From Levilactobacillus brevis (lineage in GTDB: Bacteria; Bacillota; Bacilli; Lactobacillales; Lactobacillaceae), in assembly GCA_003666485.1 (NCBI GenBank), contig CP032931.1, forward strand, positions 1,426,001 to 1,490,000: DNA of 64,000 bases, given 5' to 3'. This document shows, piece by piece, positions 53,356-62,775 of the stretch. The notes below the pieces were generated by a model. That model was not told the DNA's origin, searched no databases, and was given only the letters and a program-made list of their open reading frames with translations. Numbering within the stretch: the stretch's first letter is position 1; each line of letters opens with the position of its first letter. The translations under genes and the position numbers were made by a program.

Positions 53356-56300
53356 TTGGTCGATGTCAATAAGTTCGAAAGCATGCAGATCGGGCTGGCT
53401 TCACCTGATAAGATCCGTAGCTGGTCTTATGGGGAAGTCAAGAAGCCTGAAACCATCAACTACCGGACATTAAAGCCTGAAAAAGACGGGCTGTTCGACG
53501 AGCGAATTTTCGGTCCTACCAAGGACTGGGAATGTGCTTGTGGAAAATACAAGCGGATCCGTTACAAGGGTGTCGTTTGTGACCGTTGTGGGGTCGAAGT
53601 TACCCGTTCTAAGGTTCGTCGTGAACGGATGGGCCACATTGAACTGGCTGCTCCTGTTACCCACATCTGGTACTTCAAGGGGATCCCTAGCCGGATGGGC
53701 TTGGTCCTCGACATGAGCCCACGGGCTTTGGAAGAAATCATCTACTTTGCATCCTACGTCGTCTTGGATCCAGGTAACACGCCACTCGAAAAGAAGCAAT
53801 TACTTTCCGAACGTGATTACCGTGACAAGCTCGTGGAATACGGTAGTGACGCCTTCAAGGCTGAAATGGGTGCCGAAGCCATCAAGAAGTTATTGATGGC
53901 CGTAGACCTGGATAAAGAAGTTGCAGAATTAAAGGAAGAACTGAAGGAAGCCACTGGCCAAAAGCGGACGCGTGCCGTTCGTCGTTTGGACATCTTGGAA
54001 GCCTTCGTGACTTCTGGTAACCGTCCGGAGTGGATGGTAATGGACGCAATTCCGGTCATTCCACCTGACTTACGGCCAATGGTACAACTCGAAGGTGGGC
54101 GTTTCGCAACGTCTGACCTGAACGACTTGTACCGGCGGGTTATCAACCGGAACAGCCGGTTGAAGCGGTTGTTAGACCTGAACGCACCTGGTATCATCGT
54201 TCAAAACGAAAAGCGGATGCTCCAAGAAGCCGTTGACGCCTTGATCGATAACGGTCGCCGTGGCCGTCCAGTTGCTGGCCCAGGTAACCGGCCACTGAAG
54301 TCTCTTTCACACATGTTGAAAGGGAAGCAAGGTCGGTTCCGGCAAAACTTGTTAGGGAAGCGGGTTGACTACTCTGGTCGTTCCGTTATTGACGTTGGTC
54401 CTTCCCTCAAGTTCAACCAAATGGGTCTGCCAGTCCCAATGGCTTTGGAATTATTCCGGCCATTTATCATGAAGGAACTGGTTGCCCGGGGCTTAGCCTC
54501 CAACATTAAGAACGCCAAGCGCCAAATCGACCGTGAAGATGACGATGTCTTTAACGTTTTGGAAGACGTCATCAAGGAACACCCTGTTCTGTTGAACCGG
54601 GCCCCTACGCTTCACCGTTTGGGGATTCAAGCGTTCGAACCAGTCTTGGTTAGTGGTAAAGCGATGCGGTTACACCCATTGGCTTGTGAAGCCTACAACG
54701 CCGATTTCGATGGGGACCAAATGGCCATTCACGTGCCATTATCTGACGAAGCACAAGCTGAAGCACGTTTGCTGATGTTAGCGGCTCACCATATCCTGGC
54801 ACCTGCCAGTGGGAAGCCTGTTGTTGCGCCTTCTCAAGATATGGTTATCGGGAACTACTACCTGACCATGGAAGAAGATAACCGTGAAGGGGAAGGCATG
54901 ATCTTTACCGACCTCAACGAAGCCGTTATCGCTTACCGGAACGGTCTGGTTCACTGGCACAGTCGTGTGGGTGTTCAGGTTTCCTCCATGCCAGACAAGC
55001 CATTTACTGACGAACAACGCAGTAAGGTTATGGTAACGACCGTTGGGAAGTTGATCTTCAACAACATCCTGCCAAAGTCATTCCCATACCTGAACGAACC
55101 AACGAGCACGAACCTGAATGGCGCCGTTCCGGACAAGTACTTCTTGGAACCGGGCGAAGACATTCATGATTACCTGCAAAACGCCGAACTGATCGGGCCA
55201 TTCAAGAAGGGCTTCTTGTCTGACATCATCGCGGCGGTTTACCAACAATACAAAGTGACCGCAACTTCCAAGCTGCTTGACCGGATCAAGGACTTAGGTT
55301 ACGACGAATCAACTAAGTCTGGGTTGACGGTGGGGATGGTCGATGTTACCGACTTGAAAGAAAAGCCAGAAATCATCGACGCTGCCCACAAGCAGGTTGC
55401 GACGGTTACCAAGCAATTCCGGCGTGGTCTGATTACCGATCATGAACGTTACGAACGGGTCATTGGTATCTGGAACGATGCCAAGGATGACATTCAAAAC
55501 GCCTTGATTCACAGTTTCGACCAACAGAACCCTATCTTTATGATGAGTGATTCTGGTGCCCGGGGGAACATTTCTAACTTTACGCAGCTGGCTGGGATGC
55601 GTGGTCTGATGGCCGCTCCTAGTGGTGACATCATGGAGCTGCCAATCACGTCTAACTTCCGTGAAGGCCTGTCTGTGATGGAAATGTTCATTTCGACCCA
55701 CGGTGCTCGTAAAGGGATGACCGATACGGCGCTGAAGACTGCCAACTCAGGTTACCTGACTCGGCGGCTGGTCGATGTTGCCCAAGACGTTATCATTCGG
55801 GAAAAGGATTGTGGGACTGACCGTGGCTTGAAGATTCGCGCCATCACTGATGGTAACGAAATGATCGAACCATTGTACGACCGGATCTTAGGGCGTTACA
55901 CCCAAAAGACCGTCTACGATCCAAAGACTGGGGACGTGATCGTTCCTAAGAACCAAATGATCGTTGAAGACACGGCCCAACAAATCGTTGACGCTGGTGT
56001 CGAAGAAGTAACCATTCGTTCCGCCTTTACTTGCAACACTGAACATGGTGTCTGCGAACATTGTTACGGCCGGAACATGGCTACTGGTGACGAAGTTGAA
56101 GTTGGTGAAGCTGTCGGGACTGTTGCCGCACAATCAATCGGTGAACCTGGGACCCAGCTGACCATGCGTAACTTCCATACCGGTGGTGTTGCCGGGAACG
56201 AAGATATTACCCAAGGGTTGCCTCGTGTTCAAGAATTATTTGAATCTCGGAACCCTAAAGGTAAAGCTGAGATCACTGAAGTTACTGGGACGGTTGAATC

Positions 56301-57003
56301 AATCGAAGAAAACCCAGCTGAACGGACCAAGGAAATCACCATTAAGGGTGAAGCCGATACGCGGAGTTACACGTTACCAATCACGGCTCGTATGCGGGTC
56401 AGTGAAGGCGACTTTATCCACCGTGGTGGCGCCTTGAACTATGGGTCTGTTGATCCTAAGGAATTGCTGCGGGTTCGCGATGTCTTGTCTACTGAAACTT
56501 ACATCTTGGGTGAAGTGCAACGAGTTTACCGGATGCAAGGTGTGGCTATCAGTGATAAGCACGTGGAAATCATGGTTCGACAAATGCTGCGGAAGGTCCG
56601 CATCATGGATCCAGGTGACACGGATGTGCTGCCAGGGACTTTGATGGATATTCAAGACTTCCGTCGGGCTAACTACCAGACGTTGATCGATGGGGGCATT
56701 GCTGCCACCGCACGTCCAGTTATCTTGGGGATCACGAAGGCTGCTTTGGAAACCAACAGTTTCTTATCAGCCGCATCCTTCCAGGAAACGACACGTGTCT
56801 TGACCGATGCTGCTATTCGGGGCAAGAACGATCCACTGGTTGGTTTGAAGGAAAATGTCATCATTGGGAAGATCATTCCTGCCGGTACTGGGATGCCAGA
56901 TTACCGTCAGATCAAGCCCAAAGAAGTTGGCGGCACGTCAACCGAAGGCGTTTATTCTATCAGCGACTTAGAAAAACAAATGCAAGAAGACTCACAGGCC
57001 TAG
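53356..57003 (+). CDS. rpoC: RNA polymerase beta' subunit
   Basis: 1215 residues from a TTG start 22 bp after rpoB, with GGGAGG ahead. N-terminal zinc site [20 protein letters not shown], catalytic [10 protein letters not shown] with NADFDGD at residues 448-454, second zinc cluster around CEHCYGRN. Full length, no disruption. Both rpoB and rpoC use TTG starts. Confidence 0.97.
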   Translation: MVDVNKFESMQIGLASPDKIRSWSYGEVKKPETINYRTLKPEKDGLFDERIFGPTKDWECACGKYKRIRYKGVVCDRCGVEVTRSKVRRERMGHIELAAPVTHIWYFKGIPSRMGLVLDMSPRALEEIIYFASYVVLDPGNTPLEKKQLLSERDYRDKLVEYGSDAFKAEMGAEAIKKLLMAVDLDKEVAELKEELKEATGQKRTRAVRRLDILEAFVTSGNRPEWMVMDAIPVIPPDLRPMVQLEGGRFATSDLNDLYRRVINRNSRLKRLLDLNAPGIIVQNEKRMLQEAVDALIDNGRRGRPVAGPGNRPLKSLSHMLKGKQGRFRQNLLGKRVDYSGRSVIDVGPSLKFNQMGLPVPMALELFRPFIMKELVARGLASNIKNAKRQIDREDDDVFNVLEDVIKEHPVLLNRAPTLHRLGIQAFEPVLVSGKAMRLHPLACEAYNADFDGDQMAIHVPLSDEAQAEARLLMLAAHHILAPASGKPVVAPSQDMVIGNYYLTMEEDNREGEGMIFTDLNEAVIAYRNGLVHWHSRVGVQVSSMPDKPFTDEQRSKVMVTTVGKLIFNNILPKSFPYLNEPTSTNLNGAVPDKYFLEPGEDIHDYLQNAELIGPFKKGFLSDIIAAVYQQYKVTATSKLLDRIKDLGYDESTKSGLTVGMVDVTDLKEKPEIIDAAHKQVATVTKQFRRGLITDHERYERVIGIWNDAKDDIQNALIHSFDQQNPIFMMSDSGARGNISNFTQLAGMRGLMAAPSGDIMELPITSNFREGLSVMEMFISTHGARKGMTDTALKTANSGYLTRRLVDVAQDVIIREKDCGTDRGLKIRAITDGNEMIEPLYDRILGRYTQKTVYDPKTGDVIVPKNQMIVEDTAQQIVDAGVEEVTIRSAFTCNTEHGVCEHCYGRNMATGDEVEVGEAVGTVAAQSIGEPGTQLTMRNFHTGGVAGNEDITQGLPRVQELFESRNPKGKAEITEVTGTVESIEENPAERTKEITIKGEADTRSYTLPITARMRVSEGDFIHRGGALNYGSVDPKELLRVRDVLSTETYILGEVQRVYRMQGVAISDKHVEIMVRQMLRKVRIMDPGDTDVLPGTLMDIQDFRRANYQTLIDGGIAATARPVILGITKAALETNSFLSAASFQETTRVLTDAAIRGKNDPLVGLKENVIIGKIIPAGTGMPDYRQIKPKEVGGTSTEGVYSISDLEKQMQEDSQA

Positions 57004-57025
57004 TGACAACTAGCTTGCTGGTCGG

Positions 57026-57055
57026 GGGCTCGTCAGTGATGGCGGGTCCCTTTTT
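57026..57055 (+). terminator. rpoBC terminator
   Basis: GGGCTCGTCA / TGGCGGGTCCC stem with one bulged T and G-T pairs, followed by TTTTT. Confidence 0.75.
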
Positions 57056-57061
57056 GTATAC

Positions 57062-57189
57062 AAGAGTGGGGCAAATGGCGGTTAGCCGGTGAGCATTAAG
57101 GCTGGTAGTCGAATAATTCCGGGCCTGAATTGTTTGACTACCAGTTTTAAGCGGAGCCGGCTGCCTTTTGGCGCACGTTTCGGCACCGT
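57062..57189 (+). repeat. R3 structured repeat, copy b
   Basis: AAGAGTGGGGCAAATGGCGG to CGTTTCGGC. Helices: AGCCGG / CCGGCT; GGTAGTC / GACTACC (plus one further pair); AATTC / GAATT. GAGCATTAA and TTAAGCGGA are shared with copy a. Stands alone after the rpoBC terminator. Confidence 0.75.
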
Positions 57190-57228
57190 AGCGGGAAATG
57201 GCTACCTGCCGTGTTCTTTGGTAGTAGC

Positions 57229-57268
57229 GGCAAAAAAAGAGGTCCCGGCTAGTGAGCCGAGACCTCTG
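57229..57268 (-). terminator. Terminator of the comC operon
   Basis: On the minus strand AGAGGTCTCGGC / GCCGGGACCTCT followed by seven T. Confidence 0.92.
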
Positions 57269-57280
57269 AATGACTGCTAT

Positions 57281-57466
57281 TTATTTTTGGGATGAAGTGT
57301 ACTCTGGAAATCGCCGAGCAAATTCCTTTTCAGCTTCGGCGGTTGCTTGTTGATACTCTGGTGAGTGGACCCGTTTATTCAGCTCAGCTTGTTCTGTTGG
57401 CGTGAGCTTGCGGTCGAGTGTGTCGTCAATGATTAGTGAATCAGGTTCAGGGATGGTGTTCTTCAA
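57281..57466 (-). CDS. Small hypothetical protein, third gene of the comC operon
   Basis: 61 residues from a TTG start at 57466 with GGAGG 9 bp upstream. Highly charged, helical (KLTPTEQAELNKRVHSPEY, AEAEKEFARRFPEY). No family recognised. It overlaps the end of the JAMM gene by 20 bp in another frame, so it is translated from the same mRNA. Confidence 0.65.
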   Translation of the reverse strand: MKNTIPEPDSLIIDDTLDRKLTPTEQAELNKRVHSPEYQQATAEAEKEFARRFPEYTSSQK

Positions 57467-58064
57467 AATAAACAGCCTCCTTAAGATATAAGTTGTCGGT
57501 GGCCAGCAATATTGCCTCTTGCTTTGGGAACCCAATTTTCTTGTAGTTAGTATACCAGATATTAAACATTGCCTCTAGCTGTGACTTCTGAAAACGTATG
57601 CGGATTATTTGAAGGGTGGCATCATGACCGACTATTACGCTAGCTGCTAGAAAGGGATAATTAGCCAATGTCATGATATCGGTGATAGAAGGACGCGTAC
57701 TATTAGGATGGTTATGAATTAAAATAACGGGATTAGGTTGTTTGCGTAAGGTTGTGAAATCTTCCCGGTTAAAAAACGTACGGAGGGGAGTCGTACTGGA
57801 TGAGTTTTGGGCGAGTAATTTACCTAGTCGTGCATCAATTGCGTAGAGATCTTCAAAGTTAGTGCCGTTGCGGTGTGACAGAATTGCCATTGCACATTGG
57901 TAAATCGATTCGGAGACTGGTGGAGAGAACTTCAGTTGCAAAAATAAATCATGATAATTTTTAGAATTGATCAATTGGCGATCTACGGAGAATGTGTTGT
58001 GAACAGTTGTTGCGCGAACCTTTGTTGTTTCTGCTGCTTTGAATGGTAAGATATTATCCTTCAT
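57447..58064 (-). CDS. JAMM/RadC-like (JAB domain) protein
   Basis: 205 residues. The C-terminal half has the JAMM metal motif ILIHNHPNSTRPSITDI (His117, His119, Ser126, Asp129) as in RadC-type JAB domains. The N-terminal 100 residues are helical and lack the RadC helix-hairpin-helix. Start ATG overlaps the comC stop by 4 bp (ATGA). A role in competence or DNA processing is suggested only by position; peptidase or isopeptidase activity is possible. Confidence 0.75.
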   Translation of the reverse strand: MKDNILPFKAAETTKVRATTVHNTFSVDRQLINSKNYHDLFLQLKFSPPVSESIYQCAMAILSHRNGTNFEDLYAIDARLGKLLAQNSSSTTPLRTFFNREDFTTLRKQPNPVILIHNHPNSTRPSITDIMTLANYPFLAASVIVGHDATLQIIRIRFQKSQLEAMFNIWYTNYKKIGFPKQEAILLATDNLYLKEAVYFEEHHP

Positions 58065-58705
58065 CGAATCAGCCACCACCCCACCGCACTGCCCACTAAG
58101 TAGGGTAAAAAGGCCATCCGCCCGCGGTCGCGCGCCCGCCACAATGCCAGGGCACTGGCGATCAGGAGCCAGTGTGCCGTAGCGGTGACGCCCCAATAAA
58201 TAATGTAAGCAAGAATCAATTCGAGGTCGCCGTCGCCAATGAGTGGGGTGGGCCAACGCTGCCAGAGAAATTGAATGCCCAGCAGGAGGAGGGTAGTGAG
58301 TATAACCGCCGACCAGGAAAGCTGCCAGACCGTTAGTGGCCAGGCTAACCAGACAATCCAGCCGGGAAAGGTTTGGGTGCGCGCGTCACATAGCGCGGCG
58401 AATCCCCATAGCCCTAACCAAAGTAACGGCCGCACGGTGGCTGGCGTGAGCGTCGTCAATAAGAGACCGACCCCGACTTCAAGCACCAGTGTTGTGGGTG
58501 GGATCCGTTGCTGGCAGTAGTGGCAGCGTCCCCGTAACAATAGGTAACTGAGCACCGGCACCAGTTGCCAGTAGGCCAGGGGCGTTTGACAGGTGTCGCA
58601 GTGGGATGCCGGATAAAAGGGTGAGGCGCCGGTCGCATAACGGTCGGCCATGGCGGTCAGCCACGACCCCAGGCAAGCCCCATAAATAAACAGAATAATT
58701 GTCAT
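58061..58705 (-). CDS. comC: Prepilin peptidase (type IV leader peptidase, ComC)
   Basis: 214 residues, seven to eight helices. N-terminal peptidase domain with the zinc cysteines C36-x2-C39 ... C61-x2-C64, the first catalytic Asp at 107 (LCDARTQTFP) and the second in GDGD (Asp160). It cleaves and methylates ComG-type pseudopilins for DNA uptake. ATG 58705 follows GAGGTGA; an upstream in-frame ATG lacks a site. Shorter than the about 250-residue average but complete. Confidence 0.9.
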   Translation of the reverse strand: MTIILFIYGACLGSWLTAMADRYATGASPFYPASHCDTCQTPLAYWQLVPVLSYLLLRGRCHYCQQRIPPTTLVLEVGVGLLLTTLTPATVRPLLWLGLWGFAALCDARTQTFPGWIVWLAWPLTVWQLSWSAVILTTLLLLGIQFLWQRWPTPLIGDGDLELILAYIIYWGVTATAHWLLIASALALWRARDRGRMAFLPYLVGSAVGWWLIR

Positions 58706-58777
58706 GAAAGTTTCACCTCTACCCATCAACTCCGTAAAAAATCGTGAAATATTTCTGGAAAATTGCGAAGTGGCCGG

Positions 58778-58806
58778 TTGACAGGGACTTTTTGGCATGG
58801 TATTCT
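58778..58806 (+). promoter_or_regulatory. rpsL-rpsG promoter
   Basis: TTGACA (58778-58783), 17-bp spacer, TATTCT (58801-58806). A 170-nt leader follows, with a possible weak hairpin GAC-rich / GGTCGTC followed by TTTTTT at about 58900, a potential attenuator. Confidence 0.8.
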
Positions 58807-58987
58807 ATTCAAGGTGCTTTTCGCAGACAGGTCTCGGGTATTCACTACCAGACATGCTGACTGACGGCGGGGAGGACACTTCAATTAAATCTCAATCTGG
58901 GTCGTCTTTTTTCTTTACAGGAAAATGAACCACCTGGATGTGTGGACTTATAACTCTAGAAAGTATACGGAAAGGAGGACTATTTAG

Positions 58988-59401
58988 ATGCCTACTATCA
59001 ACCAATTGGTGCGTAAAGGTCGTAAATCTAAAAGTTCTAAATCAGATGCCCCAGCTTTAAACTACGGGTATAACAGTTTCAAAAAAGCTCAAGTTAAGAA
59101 TCCAGCTCCACAAAAGCGTGGGGTTGCCACTCGTGTCGGTACCATGACACCAAAGAAGCCTAACTCTGCTTTACGTAAATATGCACGTGTGCGGTTGTCA
59201 AACTTAATTGAAGTGACTGCTTACATTCCTGGTATTGGCCACAACTTGCAAGAACATAGTGTTGTGCTCATCCGGGGCGGCCGGGTTAAGGATTTACCTG
59301 GGGTTCGTTACCACATCATCCGTGGTGCCCTCGATACTGCCGGTGTTACTGACCGTCGTCAAGGTCGTTCCAAGTACGGGACTAAGAAGCCTAAGGGCTA
59401 G
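58988..59401 (+). CDS. rpsL: 30S ribosomal protein S12
   Basis: 137 residues, [19 protein letters not shown] start, decoding-site loop [18 protein letters not shown] with Lys56-Lys57 wild type (streptomycin-sensitive form), then [32 protein letters not shown] before the ATG. First gene of the str-type operon. Confidence 0.97.
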   Translation: MPTINQLVRKGRKSKSSKSDAPALNYGYNSFKKAQVKNPAPQKRGVATRVGTMTPKKPNSALRKYARVRLSNLIEVTAYIPGIGHNLQEHSVVLIRGGRVKDLPGVRYHIIRGALDTAGVTDRRQGRSKYGTKKPKG

Positions 59402-59479
59402 ACCGAGACTCAAAATTAAGGTCGGGTGCACGGTTGCCGTCAACCGACCTGTAACAGCATTTCAAGGAGGATATTAACA

Positions 59480-59950
59480 ATGCCTAGAAAAGGAAACGTA
59501 CAAAAGCGTGAAGTCCTTCCTGATCCAATTTACAATTCAAAGTTGGTCACTCGTCTGATCAACCACACGATGATGGATGGGAAACGTGGAACTTCAACTA
59601 AGATCATTTATGGTGCCTTCGACATCATTAAGAACGAAACTGGTAACGATCCAGTGGAAGTCTTCGAAGAAGCAATGAAGAATGTTATGCCAGTCTTGGA
59701 AGTTAAGGCTCGGCGTGTTGGTGGGTCAAACTACCAAGTTCCTATCGAAGTTCGGCCAGATCGTCGGACCACTTTAGGCCTTCGTTGGATGGTTCAGTAC
59801 TCACGTTTACGTGGCGAACACACCATGGTTGAACGACTTGCTCGTGAAATCATGGACGCTGCTAACAACACCGGTGCTGCCGTTAAGAAGCGTGAAGATA
59901 CGCACCGGATGGCAGATGCCAACCGTGCCTTCGCTCACTACCGCTGGTAA
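59480..59950 (+). CDS. rpsG: 30S ribosomal protein S7
   Basis: 156 residues, [20 protein letters not shown] start (ATG 59480 after AAGGAGG), conserved [20 protein letters not shown] and C-terminal [21 protein letters not shown]. The frame extends 18 codons upstream but without a site. Cotranscribed with rpsL. Confidence 0.97.
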   Translation: MPRKGNVQKREVLPDPIYNSKLVTRLINHTMMDGKRGTSTKIIYGAFDIIKNETGNDPVEVFEEAMKNVMPVLEVKARRVGGSNYQVPIEVRPDRRTTLGLRWMVQYSRLRGEHTMVERLAREIMDAANNTGAAVKKREDTHRMADANRAFAHYRW

Positions 59951-60054
59951 GAGCAGCTATCGCACTGCCATGCCTACAGTGTGATAAAATGTTAGAGCAG
60001 AGTGTTATTTAACATTTTTGACTCTAGCTTAGAGGAGCAATCCTTTAATCGAGA

Positions 60055-60095
60055 GTGGCTACTAAAATCAATTGCGATGTTAGTAGTCACTTTTT
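60055..60095 (+). terminator. Terminator between rpsG and fusA
   Basis: GTGGCTACTAA / TTAGTAGTCAC (one G-T pair) followed by TTTTT, 43 bp before the fusA start codon. It may end the rpsLG transcript or attenuate fusA; the 100-nt segment before it could hold an antiterminator. Confidence 0.8.
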
Positions 60096-60137
60096 GGCAC
60101 AATCTACGATCAAATTGAGAGGAGTTACACATTAATC

Positions 60138-62237
60138 ATGGCTAATACTCGTGAATTTCCGCTTGAGAAGACTCGTAACATCGGTATCATGGCCCACATC
60201 GATGCCGGGAAGACGACGACTACTGAGCGTATCCTGTATTATACTGGTAAAATCCATAAGATTGGTGAAACCCATGATGGGGCTTCACAAATGGACTGGA
60301 TGGAACAAGAACAAGAACGGGGAATTACGATCACTTCTGCCGCTACTACTGCGGAATGGAAGGGTCACCGGATTAACATCATCGATACCCCAGGACACGT
60401 TGACTTCACTGTTGAAGTTGAACGTTCCCTGCGTGTGTTGGATGGTGCCGTAGCCGTCTTAGACGGTCAAGCCGGTGTTGAACCTCAAACCGAAACTGTT
60501 TGGCGTCAAGCCTCAGATTTCGATGTTCCTCGTATCGTGTTCGTTAACAAGATGGATAAGCTGGGTGCCGATTTCGACTTCTCAGTTAACTCCATCCACG
60601 AACGTTTACAAGCCAACGCTTTAGCCTTACAAATGGCTATCGGTGCCGAAGACAACTTCCAAGGTGTCGTTGACTTGATCGAAATGAAGGCCTACGTTTA
60701 CGATAAAGACGAATTAGGTTCTTCATGGGACACGGTTGATATTCCTGCAGATATGAAGGAAGAAGCCGAAAAGCGGCACGAAGCTATGATCGAAAGCGTT
60801 GCTGACGTTGACGATGAAATCATGGAAAAGTACCTCGAAGGTGAAGAAATCACCAAGGACGAATTAAAGGCCGCTATCCGTCGGGCAACCTTGAAGCTGG
60901 AATTATTCCCAGTCTTCGCTGGTTCTGCCTTCAAGGATAAGGGTGTTCAGATGTTGATGGACGCCGTTGTGGACTACTTACCATCCCCATTGGATGTTAA
61001 GCCTTACAACGCTACTGTTCCTGATACTGACGAAGCCGTTGAATTACGTGCCGATGACGATGCGCCATTTGCTGCCTTAGCATTTAAGGTTGCCACTGAC
61101 CCATTCGTTGGTCGTCTGACTTACATCCGGGTTTACTCCGGTACTCTGGAAGCTGGTTCTTACGTGCTGAACTCCACGAAGGACAAGCGTGAACGTGTTG
61201 GTCGTTTGCTGCAAATGCACTCTAACCACCGTCAAGAAATTCCAGAAGTCTTCTCCGGTGATATCGCTGGGGCCATTGGTTTGAAGAACACCACTACTGG
61301 TGACTCTTTGACTGACCCAGATCACCCATTACATTTGGAATCTATGGACTTCCCAGATCCAGTTATCCAGGTTGCCGTAGAACCAAAGACGAAGGCTGAC
61401 CAAGATAAGATGAACACCGCCCTACAAAAGCTTTCTGAAGAAGACCCAACTTTCAAGGCTGAAACTAACCCTGAAACTGGTGAAACGCTGATCGCTGGGA
61501 TGGGTGAACTTCACTTGGATATCATCATCGACCGGATGAAGCGTGAATTCAAGGTTGAAGCTAACATTGGTGCCCCTCAAGTTGCCTACCGTGAAGCCTT
61601 CACGAAGTCAACTAAGGTCCAAGGTAAGTTCGTTCGTCAATCTGGTGGTAAAGGTCAATATGGTGACGTTTGGATTGAATTCACCCCTAACGAACGTGGT
61701 AAGGGTTACGAATTCGAAGACGCTATCGTTGGTGGGGTTGTTCCTCGTGAATTTATCCCTTCAGTTGACCAAGGTCTGCAAGAAGCCATGGCAAACGGTG
61801 TCTTAGCCGGTTACCCATTGGTTGATGTTAAGGCCAAGTTATACGATGGTAGTTACCATGAAGTCGATTCTAGTGAAGCAGCCTTCAAGGTTGCCGCATC
61901 ATTGGCTTTACGGAACGCTGTTAAGTCTGCTGGCCCTGTTATTCTTGAACCAATCATGAAGGTTGATATCTTGGTTCCTGAAGAATACATGGGTGATATC
62001 ATGGGCCAAGTTACCGCTCGTCGTGGTAAGGTTGATGGTATGGAAGCACGTGGTAACGCACAAATGATCCACTCTTACGTTCCGTTATCCGAAATGTTCG
62101 GTTACGCTACGACGTTACGTTCAGCATCACAAGGTCGTGGGACATTTACCATGACGTTTGATCACTACGAACCAACGCCTAAGAGTGTTCAAGCTGACAT
62201 TATCAAGAAGAACGGCGGCACTCCGGTCGAAGACTAG
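60138..62237 (+). CDS. fusA: Elongation factor G
   Basis: 699 residues. P-loop [12 protein letters not shown] (residues 19-30), DTPGHVDF (G3) and [10 protein letters not shown] (G4) in the G domain. Domain IV has [14 protein letters not shown], and domain V is [23 protein letters not shown]. Catalyses ribosomal translocation. ATG after GAGAGGAG. Codons are those of a highly expressed gene. Confidence 0.98.
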   Translation: MANTREFPLEKTRNIGIMAHIDAGKTTTTERILYYTGKIHKIGETHDGASQMDWMEQEQERGITITSAATTAEWKGHRINIIDTPGHVDFTVEVERSLRVLDGAVAVLDGQAGVEPQTETVWRQASDFDVPRIVFVNKMDKLGADFDFSVNSIHERLQANALALQMAIGAEDNFQGVVDLIEMKAYVYDKDELGSSWDTVDIPADMKEEAEKRHEAMIESVADVDDEIMEKYLEGEEITKDELKAAIRRATLKLELFPVFAGSAFKDKGVQMLMDAVVDYLPSPLDVKPYNATVPDTDEAVELRADDDAPFAALAFKVATDPFVGRLTYIRVYSGTLEAGSYVLNSTKDKRERVGRLLQMHSNHRQEIPEVFSGDIAGAIGLKNTTTGDSLTDPDHPLHLESMDFPDPVIQVAVEPKTKADQDKMNTALQKLSEEDPTFKAETNPETGETLIAGMGELHLDIIIDRMKREFKVEANIGAPQVAYREAFTKSTKVQGKFVRQSGGKGQYGDVWIEFTPNERGKGYEFEDAIVGGVVPREFIPSVDQGLQEAMANGVLAGYPLVDVKAKLYDGSYHEVDSSEAAFKVAASLALRNAVKSAGPVILEPIMKVDILVPEEYMGDIMGQVTARRGKVDGMEARGNAQMIHSYVPLSEMFGYATTLRSASQGRGTFTMTFDHYEPTPKSVQADIIKKNGGTPVED

Positions 62238-62258
62238 TCTGTCTGTTGTTTAAAAGGA

Positions 62259-62288
62259 AACGTCTAACTTTTGGGTTAGGCGTTTTTT
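62259..62288 (+). terminator. fusA terminator
   Basis: AACGTCTAAC / GTTAGGCGTT stem (one G-T pair) and a six-T run. Confidence 0.92.
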
Positions 62289-62509
62289 GTTTTGTCTTGG
62301 GAAAGGCGGCGGTTGTCGGTGTCGGCAGAGGGTGTTGTGGGGAATGTGGTTGACCTGAAAAGGTGTGTTGCGCGTGTCTGTAGGGGGAGATGGCGTAGCA
62401 GTACGAAATCCGGTTTTGGATGTGAGAGACGTAATGCCATGTGCGCTTGAGTTTGATATGTCACTGGTAATCGACGAGATTAGGCTAGTGATTACTGGAT
62501 ACCACCACC
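62289..62509. other. Unassigned stretch after fusA
   Basis: About 220 bp of G-rich sequence without an open gene. No R2 partner for R1-l could be recognised here. Confidence 0.3.
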
Positions 62510-62699
62510 GTAGCCGGGAGGTCGCTGGAGATGAGTTCAGCTGTGGGAGTTCCCTTAGTGGCGTGGTTTTACGACGCTTAGGGAACTGGCACCTTGGAGA
62601 CGCGAATTTTCGGCTTCAAGGTGAGGCTCGAGACCGTTCTTTGGCTTGAGCCGGCGCCCTCAGCGTTCCGACTCATCTCCAGCGACCGGTAAGGCGGCC
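62510..62699 (-). repeat. R1 structured repeat, copy l
   Basis: Outer helix GTCGCTGGAGATGAGT / ACTCATCTCCAGCGAC, 16 bp perfect. Inner arms GTTCCCTTA / TTAGGGAAC and CACCTTGGAG / CTTCAAGGTG. It ends about 75 bp before the MATE start codon. Confidence 0.87.
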
Positions 62700-62775
62700 A
62701 AGACCACCTAGCATTGCCGTTGAAAATTGCGGTATAATAATCACGCATGTGTCAAAAGGAATTGGAGAGTGAGTT

